This document shows positions 10,371-22,620 of a stretch of 64,000 nt of DNA, in pieces. Made by a program: the position numbers and the translations under genes. The stretch comes from Phalacrocorax aristotelis. Taxonomy: Eukaryota; Chordata; Aves; Suliformes; Phalacrocoracidae. The first letter of the stretch is position 1. Each line of letters opens with the position of its first letter. The notes beneath the pieces were generated by a model. It was not told the origin of the DNA, searched no databases, and saw only the letters and a list, made by a program, of their open reading frames with translations. The stretch is from positions 3,331,001-3,395,000 of the forward strand of contig NC_134282.1 of the NCBI RefSeq assembly GCF_949628215.1. The letters run 5' to 3'.

Positions 10371-13324
10371 CTGGAGGAAAATCAGTGCTGCTACAGTTCA
10401 CTGAAGATTTTCACACCCTGGATTCCAGTAAAGTGCTTTGATTATTTCACAGGACTCCATTTACAGTATGCCTGTCTCGTGTATTAGCTTGCAATAGGTT
10501 CACATTCCTTAAAAAACCTCAAAAACATGCAACATAATCTCTTTTAACACCATTATGTAAAAATCATCACATGAACACTAGCAAGAGTCTGCTCCAAAAG
10601 TCACTGCCAAGTTTTAGTTTCTCCTACTTTCAACCCTTTCGTCAGCCTCACTCCACTGTGAGTTTTCATATTACATTATCGCTGCCATAAAAGGTAGCGT
10701 AGACATCCCACTTCACTACAGTGGAAAGAATTTCTGTGCCCAGACTTAAGCAAATAAGCAGGGAACATGATCTTGCTCTTGATCTGGAGAGATTGATAAC
10801 CTTGAGTTTTAAGCCGTACCCCGCATTTCCCTGATCTTCACTTGCCATCAGAAAGGTAGAAAGTCCTCATCTGCAAATTACTAAAAATGATCAGCTGCAA
10901 GATGTGACCTTGGATAAAGCAATGTTAAATTGGCCAGCAATTTTTTCTGAGGCATCACTGTTATTAGCTTGCAATTTTTTCATTTCAGTCTGCCACTGAT
11001 GCTTGGCAGGTTATAATTTTTCATTTTCTCACTTGGCTGATGCTCACTCAAGTAGAGATTATGGAGATAGTGGTGGAGAATTTTTACAAAGAGATTTTTT
11101 CCCCTTTCACTCTATCATATCAGGATACAAATACAAATCATCTTCATGAGATGGGTTACCTTCGAGGTATAATGGGATTACTGTTAAAAAGATCCTTTCG
11201 GAACTCCAATGGCAGGACCAGTTCTCGTCTCTTTTGGAACTGCCGAGCTCTCCAGTGTGTTAATGGACAGTTATACAACTACAGCCCATTTAGTGCACTC
11301 CCACCAGACACGATGTGGCCTAGCTGCACTTCTGCACTTCCATTTTACAGTTAATGTACAATAAATACAAGTTTTACTTCACGGGAAAGGAGTAATTAAA
11401 TTTGTAACTACTCCTTCCTTTTTTTTTTTTTTAATTTACTTTAAAAGCCGCTTATGACTTTCTACTAGAGAGTATTCCCCACTCATGACAAAGCACGTTT
11501 GGCTCCACATAACCTTCCCACTCTCTCATCATTCCTTTGCTCCCGATTCAATGCATAAAAGCTGTCATAAACATCTCCTCCCAGTGATCCATTCTGGAGC
11601 AACACTTCCTATTTCTTAACTGTTTGAGGGGGTTGGGTTGGGTCAGGTCGTGTGTCCCCCCAACATCCTCTGTTCACAAGGAAAACGTCCAGAATACAAA
11701 TACATAACAGAACGCAAACAGATCCAAAAATGTGATTGCATTTAAGTCGTTCCGCCTATAGTGATGAACCAAAGCATCCTTCTGCCAGAAGATCCATTTT
11801 GTGACATTTATCTTTGATTAAAAATACCTGTCCCCCAAGCAACCCTGACACAGGAATTGTACGCGATATGCCGTGAATATTTGCAGAGCTTTCCTCATTA
11901 TCAAAAAAAGGGGTTTCTACTACTACTATTCTACTTAGAGCTTATGCTAGGAGATACACCGCACGGGGAAGGCGAAGAACACATTACAGCCTGGTATATG
12001 AGAAGCGTAAGTCACGGCGGAATGCATTATCATCGACCAGAAGCTACGGTTCACGTGAAACTGGAGACACCATGGTGTTGTTACTACTAGATCAGCATTA
12101 AGTTACAGCCCAAAGGATAGTAACACAGCCTGACAAAACATCTCACTGCCTCCATAATTATCCATTTTTAGCCTTCCTATTCAAACCACGACTATTCAGC
12201 ACAAAGCTGCATAGGCCTGTTGCGATCGTTGACCTGAGTGCACAAAGAGACACGGTCACATTTATTTATATGGCCTTTGCTTCGTCTTTAATTGTATTTT
12301 CAATTATTTATTATCCTAGCAACTGTCTTGCCACGTAGATCGTTCTTGATACACTGATGGCCAGTGAGAATAAACTTCATCGGTCATTCAATGAGATTAC
12401 AATTTTGGCTGATAACTCGAGTGACATAATAAGGTTTCTAAAAATCATACAACTATACAAAACTAATTCCTAAATCTAATTCACTGCTTTTTTATTGCTA
12501 TTTTTGAAATTTCTTTAGAAAGCATAACATCACTCACTTTATAGACAGGGAAATGAAAGCACAGGAAAGAAAAGCTGCCTTCGCCGTACAGGGGAACAAC
12601 AGCTGCATAGGAATACTGACCAAGACTTCCACATCCCAGTTCATTCCCCCGTGTTTAGTTAGATGTTCATATTCTTAACATTTTCCTTGTGAAAATTTAC
12701 AAAAAAAGAAAGAAACTTCACTTCTTAAAAAAAGGCTTTGAGACAACTTCCTTAAAGCCCGTGACTACATTTGCAATAGCCACAGGGTCTAGAAAGCAAC
12801 AGATTACATCAGCGGAGGAGCTCCCCAGGAGCCTATCCCCAGCTTTGACAGAGCTACTAGTTTTCCGTCTCCTGCCTTACAACCCATGGAAAGCCACTTT
12901 TAACATCTCCCGGTCCCATTAACACATCCAGCAACACCACGGGATCAGCCCAGGGAACTCCACACCTCTTCTAGCCTCAGAGCATCAAGCAGCCTCCGGG
13001 GTAGCTCCGGCAGACAAGGAATACAGCTGCACAGCATCTACCCTGCCTTGCTCTATATAGATGTAATACTAGTTTGACCATACAGAGCTTGCAGAACTAC
13101 AGAACTTCTACTCGGATAAAGTACTACCTCTGATATTGGTATTTTAATTCTGAATCTAGAAAAATACTTTTTCAGTTACCTTGGAACTAGGTTGGAGCAA
13201 CTATATTTCAGTAATATATACATATAAACTACTTTATTAACAGGTTTTGGGGCGTTTTGGATTTAAAATTTGTTCATTCACCTCTCAAATTAGACTTACT
13301 CTGTAAGATGATTAACTGATTTAC
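10371..13324. other. Unique interval, probably intronic
   Basis: AT-rich unique sequence with no transposon recognised. A minus-strand segment at about 11164-11283 keeps a frame open for about 40 codons, ends at the donor CGAAG|GTAACC, and is phase-compatible with the exon candidate at 10202-10370. Its acceptor lacks a pyrimidine tract, so it is not annotated separately. A T-run lies near 11418-11432. Confidence 0.35.
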
Positions 13325-13363
13325 CTCTGGTAGTGCCCACTTGTTCCAGTCAAAGCCCATCAT
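13325..13363 (-). other. Short open segment with splice donor next to a poly-C tract
   Basis: On the minus strand the segment reads MMGFDWNKWALPE in phase 0 directly into the donor CAGAG|GTAAAT. Immediately upstream the same frame continues into a run of C codons (prolines) produced by the homopolymer at 13373-13398. No credible acceptor is visible, and the frame across the homopolymer depends on its exact length, so both the start and the reality of this exon are uncertain. Confidence 0.15.
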
Positions 13364-13372
13364 GTGATGTAA

Positions 13373-13398
13373 GGGGGGGACGGGGGGGGGGGGGGGGG
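13373..13398. repeat. Interrupted G homopolymer (G7-AC-G17)
   Basis: The plus strand carries seven G, then A and C, then seventeen G. Such tracts are prone to slippage and sequencing error and can form G-quadruplex structure. The exact length is likely to be uncertain in the assembly. Confidence 0.9.
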
Positions 13399-16300
13399 AT
13401 GAACACACAGAAACGGCGCAACTGACTTGTATTAGTCAAGTCTGCATTAGTCAAAACAGCAGTACAAAACACTCAAAGTCTTTTCACACATTTGCTTCCG
13501 CCAAATTAATTCTCTTCAAACTACCAGATTTGCAGCAGGTCTGCCCTCAAGTCCACTCAAGTCTAACAGCAGCCACGTTTGGATGAGAACAGGCACGAAT
13601 TACCGATGCACGGAGCTGCAGCTCTCTAGCAGTCTCTGCTAAGTAAGGTCTCTGCTTGTTAAAAGGAAACATTGAACTTGTAGCACTATCAAATTTTGTT
13701 AGAGGAAAAAAAAAGACATTGGAATCCTTACAGGCCTGCCTAAAGCTAGTAAACTCACACACAGATCAGGAAAAAATCTAATTGAAATCAACTTTCATGG
13801 ATCTTCATGCATAAGTCTTCACAAATTCGCACTAGGAATCCAATTCAGAAGGCTATTCTTGAAGCAAAGAACGCAATACAAATCCATTCCAGCTTCCTTG
13901 GCTGGGTTTTTTTGTTTGTTTTCTGAATCCCACCCTAGCTTGGCACTATGGCAATGCATTTCAACAGTTCAGACTTTTCTTAGGTACTTATTTACTTAGG
14001 TACTTATCGTAGCCCAAGCTTTACAACTGTCTAGTCTGTAAATTATATTCTACCCTGTGTAACAAGATGACGACGACCCCGCTCTTATCCTCATACATCT
14101 TTTACTACTAACTTAGAAGTTTCCTTTGATGCCTGCTGATGTAAGGAGATGCAAGCGTTGCCTCTCACATCAGTATGACGCGCTCGCTTCAAGGATCCAA
14201 GCATTGCTCTCACCCAACCTACATGCGTAAGGACTATGTAGAAGGGACCCTGCACCTGTGAGAACTGGGATCAGCCCTTGACCTTCAGCTAAGGAAAGTC
14301 AGACCAGACTGTTAAAGCATTCAGAGCACTAAATGGGCGGCCTGGCTATCTCCTATTTTGTTTTAGCCAGTCGCAAAGCATTCATAGTCATCCGAGTTTG
14401 CCAGTGACTGCGGATCTTTATTCATGAAACAAGTAATTATCTCCTCATAAAGAAGTGAAGTCAGTGAGATTTCAGCAAACGTTCCTCATTAATTTGTTGA
14501 GTTAGCAGAGGGAAACATACTATTTCAAATATGAATGCTTTGCTGAGCAAGAGTCCTGACTCAAGCACTGGGTGGTCAACCTGTAAACCCAGAGATCCAA
14601 GTTTCACTGCCCCCAAATTGGCTTGACTAAAGCAGTCACTACAAAAGCCCAGCAGCTCAGATACCAGCTACCTCAGGTTCATTTTGGTTTGGTACATACT
14701 CCAGGTAAGGCCTTTTATTTTGCCTAATACACCCACACATCCCCACCCTGGAAACCTGGGCTTAACACACCACCAGAGGAAGCTAAAGAGAAACAAAGGT
14801 TAGCGGCTGGGGGGATGAATAAATCTGGTCCAGATTTTCACATCTAAATAATGGAAAGGCACTAGGCTGCTAATGAAAAGAATTTAGAAGTTTACAAATT
14901 AAGGCATGTATTTTAATAGCAGGCTACTTAAGCAAATATTTGCAATCTTAATCTATAATCCATTAAAGGAAAACCAATTAAGAAAACCACACCACACACC
15001 ACGCAAAAAAACAAAACACTTCCCAACAGTTTAACTTTATCACTTCCGATTGCAAAACCCTGCAAATTTCAGGCTGCGTATATTTACTTTTGACCTGCTG
15101 TTCAGTCCTTGTGACACCGCCAAGGGAGTACCTTAAAAAAACCACAAGTACCACAAAAACGCTAACAGCCTTCAAAAACATACCCTGGAAAAGCTCCAGA
15201 AGCCTCTCATCTTAACAGTATCTTCGATAAACACCGAATCCCTCTTTACTTAGCATTGCTGTTCTTGTTATGAAGCCCCGATAAACCAGACTCTCACAGT
15301 ACTGAGTCTGCAGAAAGTACTCCTCATTAACTTATTTTTCATTGGCGCTTCCTTTTAATTTTTAACCTGCTGCAACAACTAACGAAGTACCGTGCAGACC
15401 TCTGAAGACCCCGATTAGTACTCCACGGCAGGGAGGATTAAAGAAAATGTTCTGAAGCAAACAGCAATCAGACACACAACACTGCATGTTGTGGTACAGT
15501 AGGACTATCGGAAACGAAGCCTTAAGAAAAACCCTGATTTAAAAAAAAAGATTACCAGGAAAGACTGGGGTAATATTTACATCAGCTTCTGCAAATTAAG
15601 GAATTTCTTGGTGCATACAGGATGTTCCTAGGAAGAGTTATTTAGCTAGCCAAAACAAGATGATCCCTATTGTCTAGGTCTCCATCAGCAAATTACCCAG
15701 GTTTTCTCTCTTTCCAGATTGCTGCCTGCCTTTTGTTTGTGAAACACCTACCCAATCTTCCACTCCAAGCACATCAGGACAAGGGTCAGTCTGCATTTTA
15801 AGCCAGTTTGAGAGGCACAGCTCATCCTGCTCTAAGACAATTTCCTCTGTACAGTTTCACTGAAAATACTGTTCTTTTTCCACTTTTCTTCATAAACCAG
15901 TACAACTTGGTGTCAATCTGCCCTTTAAATGGAGGTACTTCACATTGCACAGGGTAACTGAATAAGAGTTTCTAGATGGAAATTCCTCCAAAGCCAGAGA
16001 TAAACAATAAATGGATTAATATTCCCTAGGGAGCACCATAATAACAAACTCTGAAGTTTTTCTACAGCTTTCGGTTAATTTATACTAGAACCAATAGTGT
16101 AAATGCAAGCCTTCTAACAGAATAAAAAACAAATTTCTGCTAATGTGATTTCAAGAACTTGACACTTTCCCTTTAAATCACATTTATTTCAGTTCTGAAA
16201 AACTGAATTACTTTGATATATCTTTTACGCTGGCACTTTTATGCTTTCTCAGGGCATCAGTGATTTTCAGGCTTTTGAACTGGTACTAAAAATAACCATG

Positions 16301-19300
16301 CGCTAAAGGTCAAGAAAATTTTTTCCCCCCTCTTTTTTTGGTAACACTTCCATCTCATCTTTCTAGGAAGTGTCATTAATTAGCTCCTTCCAACACAAAA
16401 AAAAAGAATAAAGTAGCGTCTCCGTTAAACGTAGAAAGAAACAGACTTCAAAACTGAATGACACAAAGTATCTGCCACAAAAAGGAATAAATTACTGAGG
16501 CTTTGCCACTTCGAACTAGAAAGACGTTTTATAAAGGAAAAACCAAGCCAAACAAAGACAAGTAGTCCATATTCATCAGTATTATTTCTCAAAAATATAT
16601 TTAAACTTGAGAAAGGTGGTACAAAAGTAAGTTTTTCAATTATCTTTATTATGCTGGAATGACCTACCAAACAAAACTCAGCTCTACATTAAGAAGCAGC
16701 ATCAAGTATTTTACTTACCCAAAGACAACTCTATCAAACCCTGATCTATCAGCAACTAGACAACAAACATGTTTATCTTAGCATTATACGTACAGTGTAT
16801 AAAAAAACGCTAACACCTGTTTCAAAAGGGAGACCATCCCAGGTTAATTTCACATAATTTGAAATAACAACTAATAACTACTGGTCAAATGCTGTATTTC
16901 CTAAGAAACACACACTTCCTTTAATACATCTCAGATTGCTCTTAGGATAGAAACTCAGGGAAAAAAACTCCTATAAATGTCCTCTACAGACTTTCTGGAA
17001 CTATTTTCAAATTCAGAAGCCACAAGCCTATCTGATCAAGATTGCACATACATCAAATTCTTGTATGCTTACATACTTTTGTGTATAACCACTACATATA
17101 CGACAATGTGTATTTCATTTCACTTGCCTATACTCAGGGGTATGTTGATAATGTTTACGGGCAAGAACCATCTGTGCATTACTCCACAAAATACAACAGC
17201 ACTATGTTCCTTTTAACAAAGAACGAACTGCAAAAAAAGTAACTTTACAAAAAATGGAAAAAAACCACACACACACAAAAACAACCCCCCTAAAAAAAAA
17301 AAACAAACAAAAAACCAAGCCACCCCAACCCTACAGAACTCCATGCTTGTGACACAGAAGTACCCTGTGTTTGAACACACTTCCCAGGAAAATTTTGGTC
17401 ATGGGACTTTCTTGTTCTGAAGCGCTGGACCTTTGAACGGTCATATTAATTTAAAAATTCACTGGAAATATATTTTTGTTTTTCCTGGAGAACAGACCTG
17501 ATTTGCTCGAGAAAACTGAAGTGCTCTTTAGAACCGTTTAGAAACTGAAACCCATGTAAAATACACATGCAAGTTTAGTGAATTCCGATTTTCATAGTTT
17601 CAATGTAAATTATCCACTCAACTTCAAAATCTAGACTTAAGTGCTGGCGTACAAAAATACATCAGAAATGAAGTGTCTATGCAGAATCGCTTTATGTTAC
17701 AGTGGAGTACTAACAGTGCAGAAAAGCCAGCTAGACCACATGGGAAATAAGTGTTTTTCCACACACACTTATGAAAAACAGCTGTCAGAAAACATGAAGA
17801 AAAAAACCCCAACCTTTTCTTTGACCAAGGATGAAAGCGAGAAAGCATGTTCCAAAATACTCATTTTCAAGGAGTTACAAGTAGGTGGATGAAGCGAGAG
17901 AAAAGAAGCCACAACCCGGTAACGAAGAAAAGCTCTGTACTAAAATTGCAAAGTCTGGTAAAAGATCAGAACTAGAGATGCAATTTTATTTTTTTCCTCT
18001 GGAAACACCATGTTCTCCATACCTTCTTTGTGCACTACATGTATTTTTCTTTTTACTATTTCCATGAAGACAAAACTCAAACCATCTGGCTTGTGCCAGA
18101 CATCCTTGCCCATGTTGTATCTGTTTTTCAAACAGCAGATGCTCACCAAGCATCTAATACACGTGATTAGCTGGTAGGAAAACACGAATTCAATCCAATT
18201 TAAAAATATCTTTGCATTTGTTCTCATTCCATCCAGGGAGAAAACGGCATACTTTTGCATGCTTGTCTGACTGAGAAAGAAGACTGAGTAACCAGTAGTT
18301 CAGCGTGTTGAACATAAGCTGACAGTATCAGCTCCAGGCCAACACTCTGGCCTGGAAACAAGACCAGGCTTTTCTGAGTAATTCACATATGCCTCTCTCG
18401 TGTAAGCTGTGTAGGCTTCATTCTCGACCGATACAGTGAAAATATGCAGTAACGCAGCACCTCACCACTGAAATGAAAATTTGAGGGGCATGTTTCTGAC
18501 ACCATGTAACTATCTCCCTGTTTTAATCATCTTTTTTTTTCTTCTCCCCACCTCGACGCATGGTCCGAATGGCTGTTACAGCCCATTTACTGAACGCAGA
18601 AGAGGGCACTGCATCACAACTGCATTGCTTTAATGGCTGACAAAGGCAGCTGCCTGATTGGTCAATCATTTTCTTCCACAGGTATTCTCAGACACTTCTA
18701 AAAGAGTAAATACACTAATATTTTAATAGGCTTCCACAACGGGGCCTCAGACACAGCCCCACTACACTGGCCAGAGGCACCGGACATTTCACTTTTACAT
18801 AGAGGTGATCCCCAAGGTTCCCGTTTCCTCCTCGGAGGTAGTTCCTTCATAGCGTAGGTGCTCCGCAACGGTTCCCACAGCAATAGCCAGTATCAACAGA
18901 AAGATTACAGGACCCCATAGGTCTGCAGCATAATCCTCCATTTGTTGTACATGTAAGGTGTGTACCTACAGCAGTGCAATATTCTTTGCTGCCCTCCGAT
19001 GACACTTCCAAATATTCACGCAAGAAATAGTTTCTGTGCCAGAGTTCGTATGGACCTGGTCCTACTAAAACAGTCTTAAAAGCAAGTAATTTGAAGCGAA
19101 TCACCACAAGGAAAGTAAGCTTTTCATCATTCCCAAGTATTATCACAAAAAAACCCAACAAACTAAGCAAGGGAATAGTGAAAGACAATTAACTAATTTA
19201 GACAGCAATTCAACGTAAATCCCTGCTCTTAGCCTCACCCAGCGTGATGTTTGCGATTCCTGGATGCAAATCTCTTAGAACACACTTATAAAAAAGGCAT

Positions 19301-22300
19301 GTTTAATAATTTAATGTTTCAATGCAGCTTGCAGTTCCCATCTATGAATTCCTCTGAGACTTTACCACCAAATTCATTTTTTTCCCCCTCCATAACTGGC
19401 TTCAAATTGGATTTCAAATTTCACTTTAAAAGACAAATAGGAAAATTAATCATCTGCCAACTATTATTCCTGGGGGGTTGTATCAAATTTAGTGTCCGCA
19501 AAGCGTGTCAGATTAACTGTAGAGAACTAACTGTGACAGTAGATGGGATGCGTCCAAAGGTGCTGAAGGAGCTGGCTAGCGTCCCCAAGAGACCACTCTC
19601 CATCAGCTTTGCAAAGTTGTGGTGACTGAAGGAAGCTGTAAAGACTGGAAGAGTCAAGTTTTAGGCTCATCTATAAAAAGGCACAAATGAAGATGCAGGA
19701 GCTTGAGATCATCCAGCCCCACCTCAGTCCTGCCTTGCCCAAGTACGGCACACGAGAAGCTTCAAGCAAGCAACTCTTGCCTGCGCATGGACACCAACAC
19801 GTACCGTACAAAGAATACTGGGAAATAAAGCTACAGAGGGTCAATATCACTCCATGCCTTTGCTGACTTTAAAGCACACTGAAATCAAGTGTAAAATAAC
19901 CTGGTATGCTCCGGAAGAGCTAGGAACTCAGATCTCACTTAGACAATCCGGAATAAAGCAGTAGCTTCAAAGTATAAAACTTACTCAAAGCCCCACGTAC
20001 AAACACCATCTGCTCTTTTGCAAAAGGTATAACATTTGAAATAACGTTCTTTTCCTCTTACTACATGCCATCATGAAGAGAATAATTTTATTTATATAAA
20101 AAAGCCCACAAACTGAAGTTCCATAAAAAACAGGAGCATATGGCCAAATAATTCTGAATAGCACTTAGCATATTCATCCGTAAAGTAAGAATATAATGGG
20201 TAGATGAATACACCCAAGTCTGCTTGGAAATTGCCACTATGCACATGATTTTCTGAAAATATTTTTTTTTCCCAGAATTTCTCACCCATCACTCTACAGA
20301 TACTTTTCATCATGGTTTCGCCAGAGTTAATCTTTTCAAACCGCAAACTTGTCCTAGACCGCCTTATATCACGCATGTTAACAACAGCCTTAGCCCTAAG
20401 TCAGCGCATAAAAAAAATTCACCAAATAAACTTGCTTTCATAGACGTTGAATTTTTATCGCCATTAAAGACAAACAAATTTAGGCAATCCCTAACATGAA
20501 TGTAAATATAAAGTAGAAAAGGTAGAATCTGTGTGGGGCTACTTAGAATATTAAAGAAAATGCCTAAATATAAACTTAAGCAAGAATTATTTAGAAAACA
20601 AAAACAGTCCTGAAGGAACACATACACGCCTATGAATAACTTTTTGCTATTAGTAAGGAGAAAAAACAATGCGGGGTCAAACATCTCTACCTTGCACACC
20701 TGCTCACGCAGGATTTTGTGGAATTACAGCATTTGGAAACCCTTTTTCCCTTCACACATCTATCATCCACTGGTTTGTAAGCCATTAAATACTTCCCATT
20801 GCGCAGTCTCTTACTAGTGAGTGGCTTACAATTTGTTGACTGAGCCCTAAATAAATAAATAAATTATCCCCACACAAATCACTCGTGCAGGACATCTCTA
20901 CCCCTTACGTTGAGCAATACTACAACAAATATGTAGCTTTCTCTTCAGCATGTATCATGAAACTTCCTGGATCCTCGCACCTTATCACTTGAGATAAGAA
21001 GCACAATCGTCTTCAGACTCTCGAAACTCCTTCCAGCCACAGATTCTTCCTGCTCTAATTTGCTGCAGTATTATAACCAGCTGGTCCGCACCGTATACAC
21101 GGTTCAGTTCACCAAACCACGCTCTTCTAATCAATCCTCTTGCCATTGCTTCAGTATCTTCAGGGATTTAAGCAAGAGGAGTCGTTTCACTGAGCGATGC
21201 AGGTTTGCTCAGGTCCTTTTCATTTATTTTGACGATCCTCTCATCACATTGAAGACTGATTCCCGAGATCATCTCCAAAAATCTGAAGAGTTTATACACA
21301 ACAGTCATATCTTGTCTGTCTTGCACTTCAGCTTGATTTCTGCTCTTCCTGTCAATCTGAAGTGTCAAAAGGAGGTATCACTCTTCTGATTTACAATTCC
21401 TGTACTTCTCCCTATGCTGCCTACAACCCCACTAAGCCGAACACCTGAAAGCATCGCCTGCTAAAGGCATGTAAAACCGAGCACACTGAAAACCTCAGAA
21501 CCTTCCTGCTGGCTCTTCGCTGCAGGAGATAATGTGCTGTAACACAGATTTCCCCAAAATCTCCGCAGGATCTACAAATCTCTCCTTGCAAACCCTCCAA
21601 GAATTCCCCCACACACAGAGTAGGCTCTTCTGTTAACTAGTCTGTTTAGAAAACCAGCAGTTTTCTACAGCAGCCCGAGTGCTCTCTTCTATGTAAGTTA
21701 CTCCGTGACAGCAGGATTTCTTCATTATTTTTCTTGATTTCACCTTTCTTTCAGACTCTGGACTTCAATCTTTATTTCCACAGTACTTTCATGAAAACTT
21801 GCAAGGAATCTTAGCAACTGACACGTTCATCTAGCGTTTACACACAACAGCCAAGACCTCACACAGAAATGGAGTGGAACCGTATCTTTCCGTCGCCCTT
21901 TCCAATCTGTTACCAACATGACTTAGCAGTCCTCAGGCTTCAGTACAGAACTTATTTTGAAGTTCATTGTTTGCAAGCATTTTAGACACCTGAAAAGTCT
22001 TGAGTTAACTATGAGCTCTCTTCTAATTTCAACGGTAACCTGGCTGACAGAACCATATTTTATTATTTTCTTTTTATGCAAATTCATGCGTTTAGACAGA
22101 GGAACAATACTATGCTCATCTACTCTGACTTCTATAACACATGGACACAGGCCCTCAACTAATTTCTATTTAGATACATCTTAAAGCAAAAATATCAATT
22201 TAAATTAAGTTTCTCCTTTGATGAATATCCTTCCACAACCTGCAGTAAATTACCCTCATTGCTGAAGATGCATTTCTTATTGTACTGCAAATGCATATGG

Positions 22301-22379
22301 CTCATTTTAGACAATGAATCTTGTTATACCGTCATCTTCTGCTTCATCATAGAATTCCTGTTCACAACGCACACACTGA
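13399..22379. other. Long unique interval, probably intronic
   Basis: About 9 kb of AT-rich sequence without a confident gene. It contains an A/C-rich tract at about 17250-17325, a 16-bp-period direct repeat of TAGGTACTTAT (13981-13991 and 13997-14007), and many short chance frames. One of these is a minus-strand frame at 18847-19188 that ends in a Cys-rich peptide of no recognised family. No RNA gene or mobile element is recognised. Confidence 0.35.
17250..17325. repeat. A/C-rich low-complexity tract
   Basis: The plus strand is almost entirely A and C (short CA repeats, a run of six C and A-runs), so the minus strand is T/G-rich. If the region is transcribed leftward the RNA would be U/G-rich here. 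It resembles another tract at 23775-23875. Confidence 0.7.
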
Positions 22380-22620
22380 AACGCTGCAATCAAGTCCCTC
22401 TTTGCCTTTCTCTTTGATAATATTTAACATATTAAGCTCTTGGAATCTCTCCCTCAGGAGCTATTTTCAACCCTTAGTCATTCTTACAGTTCTTCTCTGA
22501 ATTCTCTTTCACTTTAACATCCTCCTTGAAGTATGAACACCTAAACTTCACAGATGATTCTTGGAGTGATCTCATTAATGTCAAATACAAAGATGCTGTA
22601 CATTTTCTGCTCAGTCACAT
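22380..22620 (-). mobile_element. Ancient CR1/L3-like LINE 3' remnant
   Basis: The order of short phrases matches the reverse complement of a CR1/L3 3' region: AATCAAGTCCCTCTTTGCC, then a segment ending CTCCCTCAGGAGC, then TTTTCAACCCTTAGTCATTC, TTCTTCTCTGAATTCTC, CTTGAAGTATGAACACC and finally AGTGATCTCATTAATGTC. Similarity is in phrase order rather than long identity, so the copy is highly diverged. No coding capacity remains. The boundaries are approximate. Confidence 0.5.

Noticed and set aside
18847..19188. 113-codon minus-strand frame with a Cys-rich end and a hydrophobic start
   Set aside because: It could suggest a small secreted protein, but the Cys spacing matches no family I know, there is no supporting splice or promoter context, and the start region is weakly signal-like only by composition.
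21168..21368. 66-codon minus-strand frame with the phrase KLFRFLEMISGISLQCDERI
   Set aside because: It looks protein-like, but there is no acceptor or donor at sensible positions and no recognised family.
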